DNA from: Ereboglobus sp. PH5-10
GTDB taxonomy: Bacteria > Verrucomicrobiota > Verrucomicrobiia > Opitutales > Opitutaceae
Reading direction: 5' to 3'
Assembly (NCBI RefSeq): GCF_029504735.1
Contig: NZ_JAQFIP010000004.1
Coordinates: forward strand, 218,613-282,612
DNA: 64,000 nucleotides
Of the stretch, positions 54,259-62,594 are shown in pieces. Under the pieces are notes generated by a model. It was not told where the DNA came from and made no database searches. It saw nothing but the letters and a program-made list of their open reading frames with translations. Numbering within the stretch: the first letter of the stretch is position 1; every line of letters begins with the position of its first letter. A program made the position numbers and the translations under genes.

Positions 54259-55035
54259 CCGCGGCGGCGTGTAGTCGGTGAGGTGCGCGGTGCCGGTGCC
54301 GTATTTGAGTCCGAGTTGGAATTTCACCGGGAGGCGCCGGGCGTCTTGCGAAACCCATACTCGCACGGTGGCGCCTTTTTTGAACATGCCCCGGGGCGTG
54401 GTGCCGGGCGCGGGCTTGGGTTCGAGAACAAGCGTGTCGAGTTCGCCCCAGGGCGTTTTGACTTTTTCGTGGCCGGTGGCGGTGACGAGGAGGTCGTAAA
54501 AATCGTTCTCGAAAATGGCGGTGATGGGGCGCGAGTCGCCGGGCTTGATGTCCCACGCGCGCGTTTGCACAAGGGCGGTGATGAGATCCATCACCTGGCT
54601 CTTGGGAATGGGGAGCGTGGCGCTTCTTTCCGGACGGAGAAAGTCGTCGTAGCGCAGCGTGCCGGCGATGTGGTTGAAAACGGCCATGGCGTGCGCGCGT
54701 TTTTTGCCGGAGGTGGATTTGGTTGTGATGGCGAGGAGGCGTCCGTCGATCGCGTCGAAGACGCAGTCGCCCGTGGCCTCAAGGGTGTAGAGTTTGCGGA
54801 CGACGCCGCTTGTGGCGAGCCGCGTGGTGACGCGGATATTGGGAAGCCCGCCGATGATTTCGTTTTTCGCGTTGACGGTGATCTCGCCCGCGTGCGGAAA
54901 GATTCCCCAGCCGACGCGGAACTTCATGCTTTCGCCGTCGCCGAGAGCGATGATTTCGTTGCCGGGGAGCGGAGTGGCGAATGAAAACATAATGAGGGCG
55001 GCGGCAATGTGCGCGGTGCGAATGAGAAAATTCAT
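54232..55035 (-). CDS. secreted DUF3108-like protein
   Basis: 267 residues from the ATG at 55035 (MNFLIRTAHIAAALIMFSFATPLPG), with a signal peptide. The pattern ESMKFRVGWGIFPHAGEITVNA near the mature start, then YTLEATGDCVFDAIDGRLLAI, PWGELDTLVLEPKP and VRVWVSQDARRLPVKFQLGLKYGTGTAHLTDY, matches the DUF3108 beta-barrel-like periplasmic family. Function is unknown. The last seven residues are encoded by a repeat arm. It precedes the TonB-like pair and follows the MBL-fold gene in the same direction. Confidence 0.8.
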   Translation of the reverse strand: MNFLIRTAHIAAALIMFSFATPLPGNEIIALGDGESMKFRVGWGIFPHAGEITVNAKNEIIGGLPNIRVTTRLATSGVVRKLYTLEATGDCVFDAIDGRLLAITTKSTSGKKRAHAMAVFNHIAGTLRYDDFLRPERSATLPIPKSQVMDLITALVQTRAWDIKPGDSRPITAIFENDFYDLLVTATGHEKVKTPWGELDTLVLEPKPAPGTTPRGMFKKGATVRVWVSQDARRLPVKFQLGLKYGTGTAHLTDYTPPRKKAEKLKD

Positions 55036-55111
55036 AAAAATGCGGAGAACGAATCGGGCAAATGCGGTGAAGGCGTCTAGTTTGACGCAAAACGGGCAAA
55101 TACGTTGCCAA

Positions 55112-56107
55112 TCAATCGAGCGAAAGATCGAGCTGGGTGTTTTTATCGAGCGGCCAGGCCTCGATGCCGCGTCCGCGAAGAGTCCCGGCGAATTCGGCGG
55201 TGGCGCCGTGCGTGGTGTAAACAAGACGCGGGCACACAAGTTCGACGTAGCGCAGCAGGTCGTTGTAGTCCGCGTGATCGGAAAGTGGAAACGCGGTGTC
55301 GCAGCGCATGCGGTAGATCGTCGAGGTGTCGACGGCCCATCCGGAAATCATGGCGGTGCGGCGCGCTGGGATTTTTTTAAGAAAGGCGGAGTTTTCCCAT
55401 TGCGGGGGGCAGATGACAACGTGGCCGGCAAGCGCGCGCGGGTCGGCGTCGAAGGGCGCGTGCGGCGGAAAGGCGAGGCCGAGGTTTTCGTAAACGCGGG
55501 TCATGCGCAGCGTTTTTTCGTGGAGCATGACGGGGAGTTGCGCCTCGGCGATGCTGCTGAGAATTTCCTGGCTTTTGCCAAGGCTGTAACCGTAGAGGAC
55601 GGGCGTGGCGCCGGCATCAAGCGTGTCGCGACAAAAGGCGATGATATCGGCGAGGACTTTTTCGGCGGGCGGAAACACATAGCGGGGTTTGCCAAATGTG
55701 GTTTCCATGACGAGGGTGTCGGCGCGCGGCGTGGCGCAAACTTCGGAGGAGCGTCCGGGGCGGAGCTTGAAGTCGCCCGTGTAAAGAAGCGTGCCGTGTT
55801 GCGCGTGGTCGATGAGGCATTGCGCGGAGCCGTGAATATGCCCCGCGGGATGGAGCGTGATGGTGCACTCGGGCGTGAGCTGCTCGGTCCGGCCAAAGGC
55901 GAGGTGATGCTCGACGCGGCGCCCGCGCAAACGCGCGCGCATGAGGCGCGCGGTGCCGGGTGTGCAGATGATTTCCTTGTGCGCGGCGAAGTGGTCGAAA
56001 TGCGCGTGCGAGACGAAGGCGCGAGGCATCGGCTTGGTCGCGTCGAGCCACCAATCGATCTGCGGCAGATAAATGCCGTGCTTGAACTGGCGGATTTCCC
56101 AAGGCAT
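55112..56107 (-). CDS. MBL-fold, exonuclease-like metal-dependent hydrolase
   Basis: 331 residues. The metallo-beta-lactamase signature AFVSHAHFDHFAAHKEIICTP is followed by LHPAGHIHGSAQ, LLYTGDFKLRPG and a late FPLSDHADYNDLLRYVELV. The SDHADY motif and the YGYSLGKSQEIL region resemble beta-CASP nucleases and the ligase-associated DNA exonuclease family. It may therefore process DNA or RNA ends. No DNA ligase or Lhr helicase gene, the usual partners, lies beside it. Its upstream gap carries a paired-arm repeat. Confidence 0.82.
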   Translation of the reverse strand: MPWEIRQFKHGIYLPQIDWWLDATKPMPRAFVSHAHFDHFAAHKEIICTPGTARLMRARLRGRRVEHHLAFGRTEQLTPECTITLHPAGHIHGSAQCLIDHAQHGTLLYTGDFKLRPGRSSEVCATPRADTLVMETTFGKPRYVFPPAEKVLADIIAFCRDTLDAGATPVLYGYSLGKSQEILSSIAEAQLPVMLHEKTLRMTRVYENLGLAFPPHAPFDADPRALAGHVVICPPQWENSAFLKKIPARRTAMISGWAVDTSTIYRMRCDTAFPLSDHADYNDLLRYVELVCPRLVYTTHGATAEFAGTLRGRGIEAWPLDKNTQLDLSLD

Positions 56108-56130
56108 GTGGACGCTGCGCTGCGCTACGC

Positions 56131-56290
56131 TAATTTATAATTGATAATGAAGAATGTAGAATGGGGAGTTTCCGCGCCAATGATGGCATCGATGCCGGCG
56201 AGCGGGCGAAGGTGCGCGGAGTGATGGTGCGGAGCGTGATGGCGTGCCCTGTTTTTCATTCTACATTATCAATTATTCATTCTTCATTAG
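56131..56290. repeat. paired-arm inverted repeat upstream of the MBL gene
   Basis: AT-rich arms at 56131-56165 and 56252-56290 share ATAATTGATAATG and ATGTAGAATG blocks in inverted orientation, around an 86-base GC-rich spacer. The right arm starts 12 bases after the stop of the upstream small membrane protein. The left arm ends 24 bases before the MBL-gene ATG. Confidence 0.75.
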
Positions 56291-56302
56291 GCCGAAGGCC
56301 GC

Positions 56303-56530
56303 TCAGCGCCAGATGATGGTGCCGATGGCGAAGAGAACGCCGACGCCGAGTATGATAGCCGTCCAGAAAAGGCGGCGGGCGTTTGCGCGGCCCTGCTCGA
56401 TTTCGTTTTTGACGAGGAGCTGCTTGTAGGCCGCGGCGATGTCTCCGCTGTCGTCGTTGTCGGACGGGACATTGGCGGCATCCGCGGCGTTTTGCCCGGG
56501 CTGGGCGGGAGAGTCTTCCGGTGGATTCAT
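56303..56530 (-). CDS. small single-pass membrane protein
   Basis: 75 residues from the ATG at 56530 (MNPPEDSPAQPGQ). An acidic, disordered N-terminus precedes a short helical stretch (AAAYKQLLVKNEIEQGRANARR) and a C-terminal membrane helix (LFWTAIILGVGVLFAIGTIIW). I do not recognise it. It lies 38 bases after another tail-anchored small protein. Confidence 0.6.
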   Translation of the reverse strand: MNPPEDSPAQPGQNAADAANVPSDNDDSGDIAAAYKQLLVKNEIEQGRANARRLFWTAIILGVGVLFAIGTIIWR

Positions 56531-56567
56531 TTCGAAATTGTCGATTGTCAGTGATGCGACTCGCACC

Positions 56568-56867
56568 TCAGCGCAGCAGGAACATCGATGCCAGAAACGC
56601 GAGCACGAGGCAGGCCGTGATGGTAACGATGACAACGTGCTTGAGGCGGTTGCGGCTTTTGCGCGGTTCGTGGCCGATCTCCGTCAGGAACCGCGAGTGC
56701 GCGGCGGCGAAATCCTCCTCGTCGGGCGGCAGGTCGAGTCCGTCGGCGGGGTCTTGTTCGCGCCAGCCGGTGCGCTCATCCGCGCCGCAATTCGGGCACG
56801 CGCGGGCGTTCGGCGAAAGTTCGGTGCCGCAAATGGCGCAATAACGTGGTGCGGGCGGACGGGACAT
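56568..56867 (-). CDS. zinc-ribbon tail-anchored membrane protein
   Basis: 99 residues. An N-terminal double CxxC zinc ribbon (YCAICGTELSPNARACPNCGA) is followed by an acidic linker, a basic patch (RKSRNRLK) and a C-terminal membrane helix (VVIVTITACLVLAFLASMFLL). No family function is known to me. It sits between the AI-2E-family permease and the 75-residue membrane protein, all in the same direction. Confidence 0.75.
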   Translation of the reverse strand: MSRPPAPRYCAICGTELSPNARACPNCGADERTGWREQDPADGLDLPPDEEDFAAAHSRFLTEIGHEPRKSRNRLKHVVIVTITACLVLAFLASMFLLR

Positions 56868-56876
56868 GTCGGGAAA

Positions 56877-56990
56877 ATTAAGAGTTTAGAATTAAGACTT
56901 AAAAAGTAGAAGGCGGGTGAAAATAAAGTGAGCGGGAGATTACGCGCGAGGGCTCTGTTTCTTAATTCGCAAATCTTAATTCTTAGCTTC
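56877..56990. repeat. paired-arm inverted repeat between the AI-2E-family and zinc-ribbon genes
   Basis: TTAAGA...GAATTAAGA-type arms at 56877-56905 and 56960-56990 are inverted, matching at about 17 of 21 core positions around a ~54-base spacer. The right arm contains the last codons and stop of the permease gene. The left arm ends about 10 bases before the zinc-ribbon ATG. Confidence 0.75.
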
Positions 56991-58184
56991 CGCAACGGGC
57001 TGCGACTGTCGAAAATATTTTCGTTTCAACAACCGCCAGAAGGTCACGAAAAACGCGGTGAAGGGAATCGCGAGCAGCATGCCCATGATGCCGCCGAGCG
57101 CGGTGCCCCAGAAAAAAATCGCGAAGATGATCACCGCCGGATGCAGGCCGGTGCGGTCGCCCATGATTTTTGGCGTGAGCAGCCAGGACTCGATGAGTTG
57201 CACGACGACATACACGATCGCGAGTTTGAAGATGAGCACCATGCCGCCGTCGGGCTGGAAAAACGCGAGCGGGAGTGTGATGAGAATTCCGGTGATCGTG
57301 CCGAGATAGGGAATGATGTTCAGGATGCCGAGCGCGAGTCCGATGAGCACGCCGAATTGCAACCCGAACGCCCAGAAGCCGATCGCCAGCATCACGCCCA
57401 TGATGAGCGCGATGGTGAGTTGTCCGCGGAAAAACGAGACTATGATCGCGATGAATTCGTTGACGAGAAACACAATGTCCTCGCGCAGCCCCGGCTTGAG
57501 AAAGGGAAGCTGCTCGGCGAGTTTTGCCGTCGGCTCGGAGCGCGAGAGCAGGAAGAAAAACAGGTAGATCGGAAGGACGGCGAAATGGATTGTGAAGCTG
57601 ATCGTGGAAAACACGCCCGCGCTGACCGCCTTGAGCGAGGGCAGAACAAGCGAGGGCAGCTTCGAAAGTTCGTCGCGCAGGTTGTTCAGCACGGAGGCGA
57701 TGGTGGGATTTTCATACAAACGCTCCGCGAGGCTGAGCCAGTCGGGCCAGTGGGTTTGCACGTATGCGGTGATATTTTTCCCCAGCTCCGGCACGTATGC
57801 GATCAAGTCGAGGAGCTGGCTTGCGAGCGGCGGAAGCAGCATGATCAGCAGCGCCGTTATCAGGATAATGAACAGCGCGTAGAGAATGATAACCGCGAGC
57901 AGTCGGCGCCCCTTGAACACGCGCTCGAGCACGCCGACGGCGGGACGCAGGATGAGCGCGAGCACCCCGGCAATCGCCACGGGCCAGAGCACTCCCGAAA
58001 ACACACCAAGCAGTTGGTTGACCAGCATGAGGATGGCAATCAGAAGCACCGCCGACACCGCCGTGGCGAAAAGCGTGATTGAAAAGCCGAGCGTGCGGCG
58101 TTGCCGCGGTGAAAACATGCCGGCGATTTTTGACTCTGCCGTCTGTTGGGTTTCGGGCGCGGGTGTGGGAGTTGTCTCGGCCAT
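56976..58184 (-). CDS. AI-2E family transporter (YdbO/PerM-type permease)
   Basis: 402 residues from the ATG at 58184 (MAETTPTPAPETQ). Eight or so membrane helices include FSITLFATAVSAVLLIAILMLVN, LLAVIILYALFIILITALLIMLLPPLAS, FLVNEFIAIIVSFFRGQLTIALIMGVMLAIGF and the family hallmark GLALGILNIIPYLGTITGILITLP. It ends with ALGGIMGMLLAIPFTAFFVTFWR. Members export varied substrates or act as Na+/H+ antiporters; the autoinducer role of the name does not generalise. The gene starts about 210 bases from the divergent GH123-like gene. Confidence 0.93.
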   Translation of the reverse strand: MAETTPTPAPETQQTAESKIAGMFSPRQRRTLGFSITLFATAVSAVLLIAILMLVNQLLGVFSGVLWPVAIAGVLALILRPAVGVLERVFKGRRLLAVIILYALFIILITALLIMLLPPLASQLLDLIAYVPELGKNITAYVQTHWPDWLSLAERLYENPTIASVLNNLRDELSKLPSLVLPSLKAVSAGVFSTISFTIHFAVLPIYLFFFLLSRSEPTAKLAEQLPFLKPGLREDIVFLVNEFIAIIVSFFRGQLTIALIMGVMLAIGFWAFGLQFGVLIGLALGILNIIPYLGTITGILITLPLAFFQPDGGMVLIFKLAIVYVVVQLIESWLLTPKIMGDRTGLHPAVIIFAIFFWGTALGGIMGMLLAIPFTAFFVTFWRLLKRKYFRQSQPVAEAKN

Positions 58185-58397
58185 GATGCGGGCGATAAAC
58201 TCGTGCGCAAAGCCGCCTGCGGCAACCAAGAAAAACGGGAGGCCGGCGCGGCATCAATGATGGAGGCGAGCGGCGCGGCTAGGTTCGGGTTGACTGACGG
58301 ATGCAAGTGCTTGAAATATGCAAGCTTCACGCGCGCCGAAACGCCGCATGACAAAAAATCGCCTCCGCCTCCCAACCCGTCAGTTATCCGACATCCC

Positions 58398-60152
58398 ATG
58401 AAAAAGTGCCTCCTCGTTTTGCTGCTTGCGGGACTCTGCTCCTGCTCGCCTTCCACCCGCCGCGCCGCCACGAGTCACGACTGGTCCGAACCGGCCGATC
58501 CCGCGGGCGAATCCCCAGCCGCCGCATGGAGCGCGGTCGAGGGGTTTAATGTGTCGTTCGGCAGCATCGACGCCCGCTATCCGCGCTCGCAACCATTTGC
58601 CGGTGCCCCCATGCGCGAGCACAATCTTGTCGGATGGAAGGGCGAGAAGTTGTCCGCGCAGGCGGTCGTGTGGACGTCCGCGGAGGTCAAGGACCTCGAA
58701 TGCAAGGTCGGCGATTTTGTTTCGGCGGACGGCGCGAAGCTCAAGGACATCGCCCGCGCGCGATTCGTGAAATACGTGTTGAGCGACCAGTTCAACCGCA
58801 AGAAACCTTGCGGCGCGCGCCAGCCCGGCGAACCGTCGCACTTGTCCGCGGACATGCTCGACGAAGTCACCACGCTGACCGTTCCGGCCAAGACCGCGCG
58901 CCCCGTGTGGATAACCGTCGAGGTGCCACGCGACGCCAAGGCGGGACGCTATCGCGCCGACGTGGAGATCAAGGGCGCCGGCGTCAAGCCGCGCACGCTC
59001 ACCCTCAATTTGGAAGTGACCGGCCGCACGCTGCCCAAGCCCTCCGAGTGGGCGTATCACCTCGACCTGTGGCAGCACCCGGCGGCGGTCGCGCGCGTCC
59101 AGGGCGTGGACGTGTGGAGCGACGAACATTTCCGCCTGATGAAACCCCTCATGCGGATGCTCGCCGACGCGGGACAAAAAGTGATCACCACCAACGTGAA
59201 CAAGGAGCCCTGGAACAACCAATGTTACGACGCCTACGCCGACATGATCATCTGGACAAAGCACCCCGACGGCACATGGGAATACGACTTCAAGGTCTTT
59301 GACCGCTGGGTCGAATTCATGATGGGGCTCGGCGTGAACAAAATGATCAACTGCTACTCCATGCTCCCCTGGAACAACATGCTCCACTACAAGGACGCCG
59401 CGACGGGGAAATTCGTGGACGTGAAGGCCGACCCCGGCACCCCTGAATTTCGCGAAATGTGGGCGCCGTTTCTGCCCGCATTCCAAAAGCACCTGCGAGA
59501 AAAAGGCTGGCTGAAAATCACCAACATCGCGATGGACGAGCGCTCCGCCGAGCACATGGCCGCGGCCACGTCGCTCCTCGCGGAAGTCGCCCCGGAGCTG
59601 GGAATCGCGCTCGCCGACAACAAAAAGATTTTCAAAAAATATCCCCACATAAAGGACATGTGCGCATCGATCTTCGGCCCCATCGACCATGCCGACATCC
59701 TCGAGCGCCGCGCCAAGGGCCTGACAACGACCTTCTACGTGTGCTGCTCGTCCGAGTTTCCAAACACCTTCACCTTTTCCGATCCCGCCGAGGCGGTCTA
59801 CCTGAGCTGGCACGCCGCCGCGCACGACTACGACGGCATGCTCCGCTGGACCTACAACTCCTGGACGGCGGCCCCCATCCGCGACTCGCGCTTCCGCACC
59901 TGGGCGGCGGGCGACACCTACATTGTCTATCCCGAATGCCGCTCCTCGATCCGCTTTGAACGCTTGGTCGAAGGCATTCAGGACTGGGAAAAAATCAGGC
60001 TGCTAAAACGCGAACTCTCCGCGGGCGACGCGACCTCGCGCGAAAAACTGGAGGCCTTCGAGTCGCTCCTGTCAGCCTTCCGCAAAGCTTCCAGAACCGA
60101 CGGCTGGAACGACAGGCTCAACGAGGCAAAGCAGTTGCTGAACACGCTATAA
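58398..60152 (+). CDS. GH123-like glycoside hydrolase lipoprotein (DUF4091)
   Basis: 584 residues from the ATG at 58398. The signal peptide MKKCLLVLLLAGLCSC suggests lipid attachment at Cys16. An N-terminal beta-sandwich (about 40-215) leads into a TIM-barrel-like domain. The adjacent acidic pair in ITNIAMDERSAEHM (Asp380-Glu381) fits the Asp-Glu pair used by GH123 N-acetyl-beta-galactosaminidases for substrate-assisted catalysis. VYLSWHAAAHDYDGMLRWTYNSW and RFERLVEGIQDWEKIRLLK are typical of the DUF4091/GH123 C-terminus. It likely attacks GalNAc-containing host glycans, in keeping with the sulfatase two genes on. Confidence 0.85.
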   Translation: MKKCLLVLLLAGLCSCSPSTRRAATSHDWSEPADPAGESPAAAWSAVEGFNVSFGSIDARYPRSQPFAGAPMREHNLVGWKGEKLSAQAVVWTSAEVKDLECKVGDFVSADGAKLKDIARARFVKYVLSDQFNRKKPCGARQPGEPSHLSADMLDEVTTLTVPAKTARPVWITVEVPRDAKAGRYRADVEIKGAGVKPRTLTLNLEVTGRTLPKPSEWAYHLDLWQHPAAVARVQGVDVWSDEHFRLMKPLMRMLADAGQKVITTNVNKEPWNNQCYDAYADMIIWTKHPDGTWEYDFKVFDRWVEFMMGLGVNKMINCYSMLPWNNMLHYKDAATGKFVDVKADPGTPEFREMWAPFLPAFQKHLREKGWLKITNIAMDERSAEHMAAATSLLAEVAPELGIALADNKKIFKKYPHIKDMCASIFGPIDHADILERRAKGLTTTFYVCCSSEFPNTFTFSDPAEAVYLSWHAAAHDYDGMLRWTYNSWTAAPIRDSRFRTWAAGDTYIVYPECRSSIRFERLVEGIQDWEKIRLLKRELSAGDATSREKLEAFESLLSAFRKASRTDGWNDRLNEAKQLLNTL

Positions 60153-60173
60153 CGGACAGATGATTACAAACAG

Positions 60174-60743
60174 ATGAATAAATACATAATAATAGCTCTT
60201 GCCGTCATTGTATTCATGCCTGTTCTAACAAAAGCTGCCTCTGCCGGGCCTCATGCTGAGCTTTCTGTGAGTGTTAATGACGGTATAATAAAAGGTGTCT
60301 TGAAAAATATTTCTTCCGATACGATTATATGGCATTCACCCTTTGTTGGCGATAAGTCCATGGGTTCCTCACGAGCCATTAAGGTTCAATATAAATTGAA
60401 AAAATCATCTGACGTGAGTTCGGTCTTATCGCATGCGGCAATGGATTCTGATGTTCAAATCGCCAAGAAAAACGCCAATGGCAAAAACATATCAAATAGT
60501 TTTTCTGTGTTACTGCCGCAAGCCAGTGCTGTGTTTACTGGTGATGTTGATACAATAGGGGCTTTTCTTAGGCTGGTGGCTGGAAGAATGGAGGATATCG
60601 AAAAAGTGCGTTTTAGTGTGCATGTCCGCATTGCTGATGGTGCCGAGGACGCAGCTGAAACAGAATATGTCTCTCAAACACCGTGGTATGTCATGACTAG
60701 GGACGCCGACAAGAAATACGTAATTGTTTCGGAGGTGGAATGA
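60174..60743 (+). CDS. secreted protein of unknown function, AT-rich
   Basis: 189 residues with a signal peptide (MNKYIIIALAVIVFMPVLTKAASA). The mature part looks beta-rich (ELSVSVNDGIIKGVLKNISSDTIIWHSPF, VRFSVHVRIADGAED). I recognise no family. It is far more AT-rich than the neighbours and uses codons such as ATA and TTA freely, suggesting recent transfer or low expression. It lies 21 bases after the GH123-like gene and 40 bases before the sulfatase gene, so it is probably co-transcribed with both. Confidence 0.7.
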   Translation: MNKYIIIALAVIVFMPVLTKAASAGPHAELSVSVNDGIIKGVLKNISSDTIIWHSPFVGDKSMGSSRAIKVQYKLKKSSDVSSVLSHAAMDSDVQIAKKNANGKNISNSFSVLLPQASAVFTGDVDTIGAFLRLVAGRMEDIEKVRFSVHVRIADGAEDAAETEYVSQTPWYVMTRDADKKYVIVSEVE

Positions 60744-60783
60744 GCTTCCGTTTAACCAAACGAAAGAGAAGACCATTAAAAAC

Positions 60784-62187
60784 ATGAAAACGATCACCCC
60801 ATTGGCGTCATTACTTGGCGCGGCCGTGGTTGGCGGCGTCCATTGCGGCGCGGCCCCGGCAATATCAAAACAACCACCGAATATTTTAATGATATTGGCG
60901 GACGACGCGCGCTTCGACGAATTCGGCTACGCCGGAAACAAAATAATACAAACGCCCAACATTGACAAACTGGCCGCGCGCGGAGTCGTGTTCAACAACG
61001 CCTATGTGACCACTGCTATTTGCGTGGTCAGCCGCGCAAGCATTTTTACCGGACAGCACGCCAGGGCGCACGGCATCTGGAATTTTGCCGACCCGGTCGG
61101 CCACGAACGCTGGCAGCGCACCTATCCGCACCTGCTGCGCGCGTCGGGATATTACACGGGCATGATCGGCAAATTCGGCATCGGCAGAAAACCGGAGCAT
61201 TTGCCATCGGACGATTTTGATTTCTGGCGCTCGCGTCCGGGCAACCTCTCGTATTTCGACAAATCCTCGCCGGAGCATCTCACAAAACGCATCGGCGACC
61301 AGGCGCTGGAGTTTCTATCAACCGCTCCCGCAAACAAACCGTGGTGCCTGAACATCGGCTTCAAGGCCCCGCACGCGCAGGACAAGGCCCCGAGGGAATT
61401 TCCGCCCGACGCGCGCGACGAGAAACTCTACAAGGACGCCGCCATCGCCCCGCCCCCGACCGCCACGGACGAGGCGTTCAAAAAACTGCCCCAGTCGGTG
61501 CAACGCTCCGAGGGCCGCAAGCGCTGGCTCGTGCGTTTCGCCACCGACGAAATGGCGCTGGAAACAACGCGCGACATTTACCGCCTGGTCACCGGCATGG
61601 ATCGGGAGGTTGGGCGAATCCTCGATGAACTCGAAAAACGCGGCATGTTGGAAAACACATTGATAATATTCACCTCGGACAACGGCTTCGCGCTCGGCGA
61701 TCGCGGCATGTCGGACAAATGGTATATGTATGAGGAGGGCGTCCGCGTGCCGCTCGTGATCGTGCCCCCGCGCGGCGCGGCAAAAAGCGCGTCCAAACGA
61801 ATCGACGACATGACCCTCAACATAGATTTCGCGCCCACGATGCTGGACTACGCCGGAGTCAAAATACCCGAAAAAATGCAAGGCGTGTCGCTGCGTCCGT
61901 TGCTCGAAAAAAAGAAACGCGGAAAGACGCCCGCATGGCGGACGGAGTTCTTTTACGAGCACCGCACCCTGCCAAAAATGATCCCGCCCAGCGAAGGCGT
62001 GCGCAGCGGCAAATGGAAATACATCCGCTGGACGAGCGAGACACCAGTCACGGAAGAGTTGTTCGACCTGGAAGCCGACCCGAACGAATTGAACAACCTC
62101 GCCGGCAACCCAACCATGGCGGAAACGCTGCAAAAAATGCGCGAGCGTTGCGAAACGCTAAAAGCGCAAGCGGGCGGCTCGTTATGA
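60784..62187 (+). CDS. secreted sulfatase (arylsulfatase family)
   Basis: 467 residues from the ATG at 60784. The signal peptide ends near GAAPAI. Metal-binding opens with PNILMILADDARFDEFG, and the active-site region reads TTAICVVSRASIFTGQHARAHG (Cys80). The Cys would be converted to formylglycine, although the usual CxPSR is CVVSR here. TGMIGKFGIGRKPEH, PWCLNIGFKAPHAQDKAP, LIIFTSDNGFALGDRGMSDKWYMYEEGVRVPL and ELFDLEADPNELNNLAG complete the family pattern. It probably removes sulfate from host or algal glycans after or before GH123 action. Confidence 0.93.
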   Translation: MKTITPLASLLGAAVVGGVHCGAAPAISKQPPNILMILADDARFDEFGYAGNKIIQTPNIDKLAARGVVFNNAYVTTAICVVSRASIFTGQHARAHGIWNFADPVGHERWQRTYPHLLRASGYYTGMIGKFGIGRKPEHLPSDDFDFWRSRPGNLSYFDKSSPEHLTKRIGDQALEFLSTAPANKPWCLNIGFKAPHAQDKAPREFPPDARDEKLYKDAAIAPPPTATDEAFKKLPQSVQRSEGRKRWLVRFATDEMALETTRDIYRLVTGMDREVGRILDELEKRGMLENTLIIFTSDNGFALGDRGMSDKWYMYEEGVRVPLVIVPPRGAAKSASKRIDDMTLNIDFAPTMLDYAGVKIPEKMQGVSLRPLLEKKKRGKTPAWRTEFFYEHRTLPKMIPPSEGVRSGKWKYIRWTSETPVTEELFDLEADPNELNNLAGNPTMAETLQKMRERCETLKAQAGGSL

Positions 62188-62594
62188 TTCATAATAGCCA
62201 ACCGCAACTCCTAGGACGTTTCCAATAATACAACCGGGATCGTGTGCCTCCAGTTGTAGCGATTGGATGATAGTATGAAATCCTTCATGCCAGCCAAAGG
62301 GAAAACATCAGCAGCATTACAGAACAAATCGAAATTGATGCGCTCTCAATCCAGCATCTCGTTTAATGAAAAAATAGCGAAATATAAAACAGTCCGGCAT
62401 GATCAGCCGCACATTTTTTGCCCCTATCGATATCAAGGCCAAGATGTATGAGCCGGTGTATTGCGAGTTCGCGTGAGAATCCACGCATGCCAACACAAAG
62501 CCGCGAAGGAACCGTGCGTTGCCCTTTCGCGGCTTTGTTGCGTATATTAAATGCAAAAAATTAATGAGCCCCGGCTTTCGAAATAGGTTTTCAC
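62188..62594. other. 407-base AT-rich gap without a supported gene
   Basis: No coding frame here has family character; a 62-codon frame at 62263-62451 looks accidental. The only structure seen is a stem-loop at about 62494-62538 (ACAAAGCCGCGAA paired with TTCGCGGCTTTGT), placed to act as a terminator for the fic gene arriving from the right, although its T-tract is weak. Confidence 0.6.

Noticed and set aside
62263..62451. 62-codon frame
   Set aside because: No ribosome-binding site, no compositional support and no recognisable features in an AT-rich gap.
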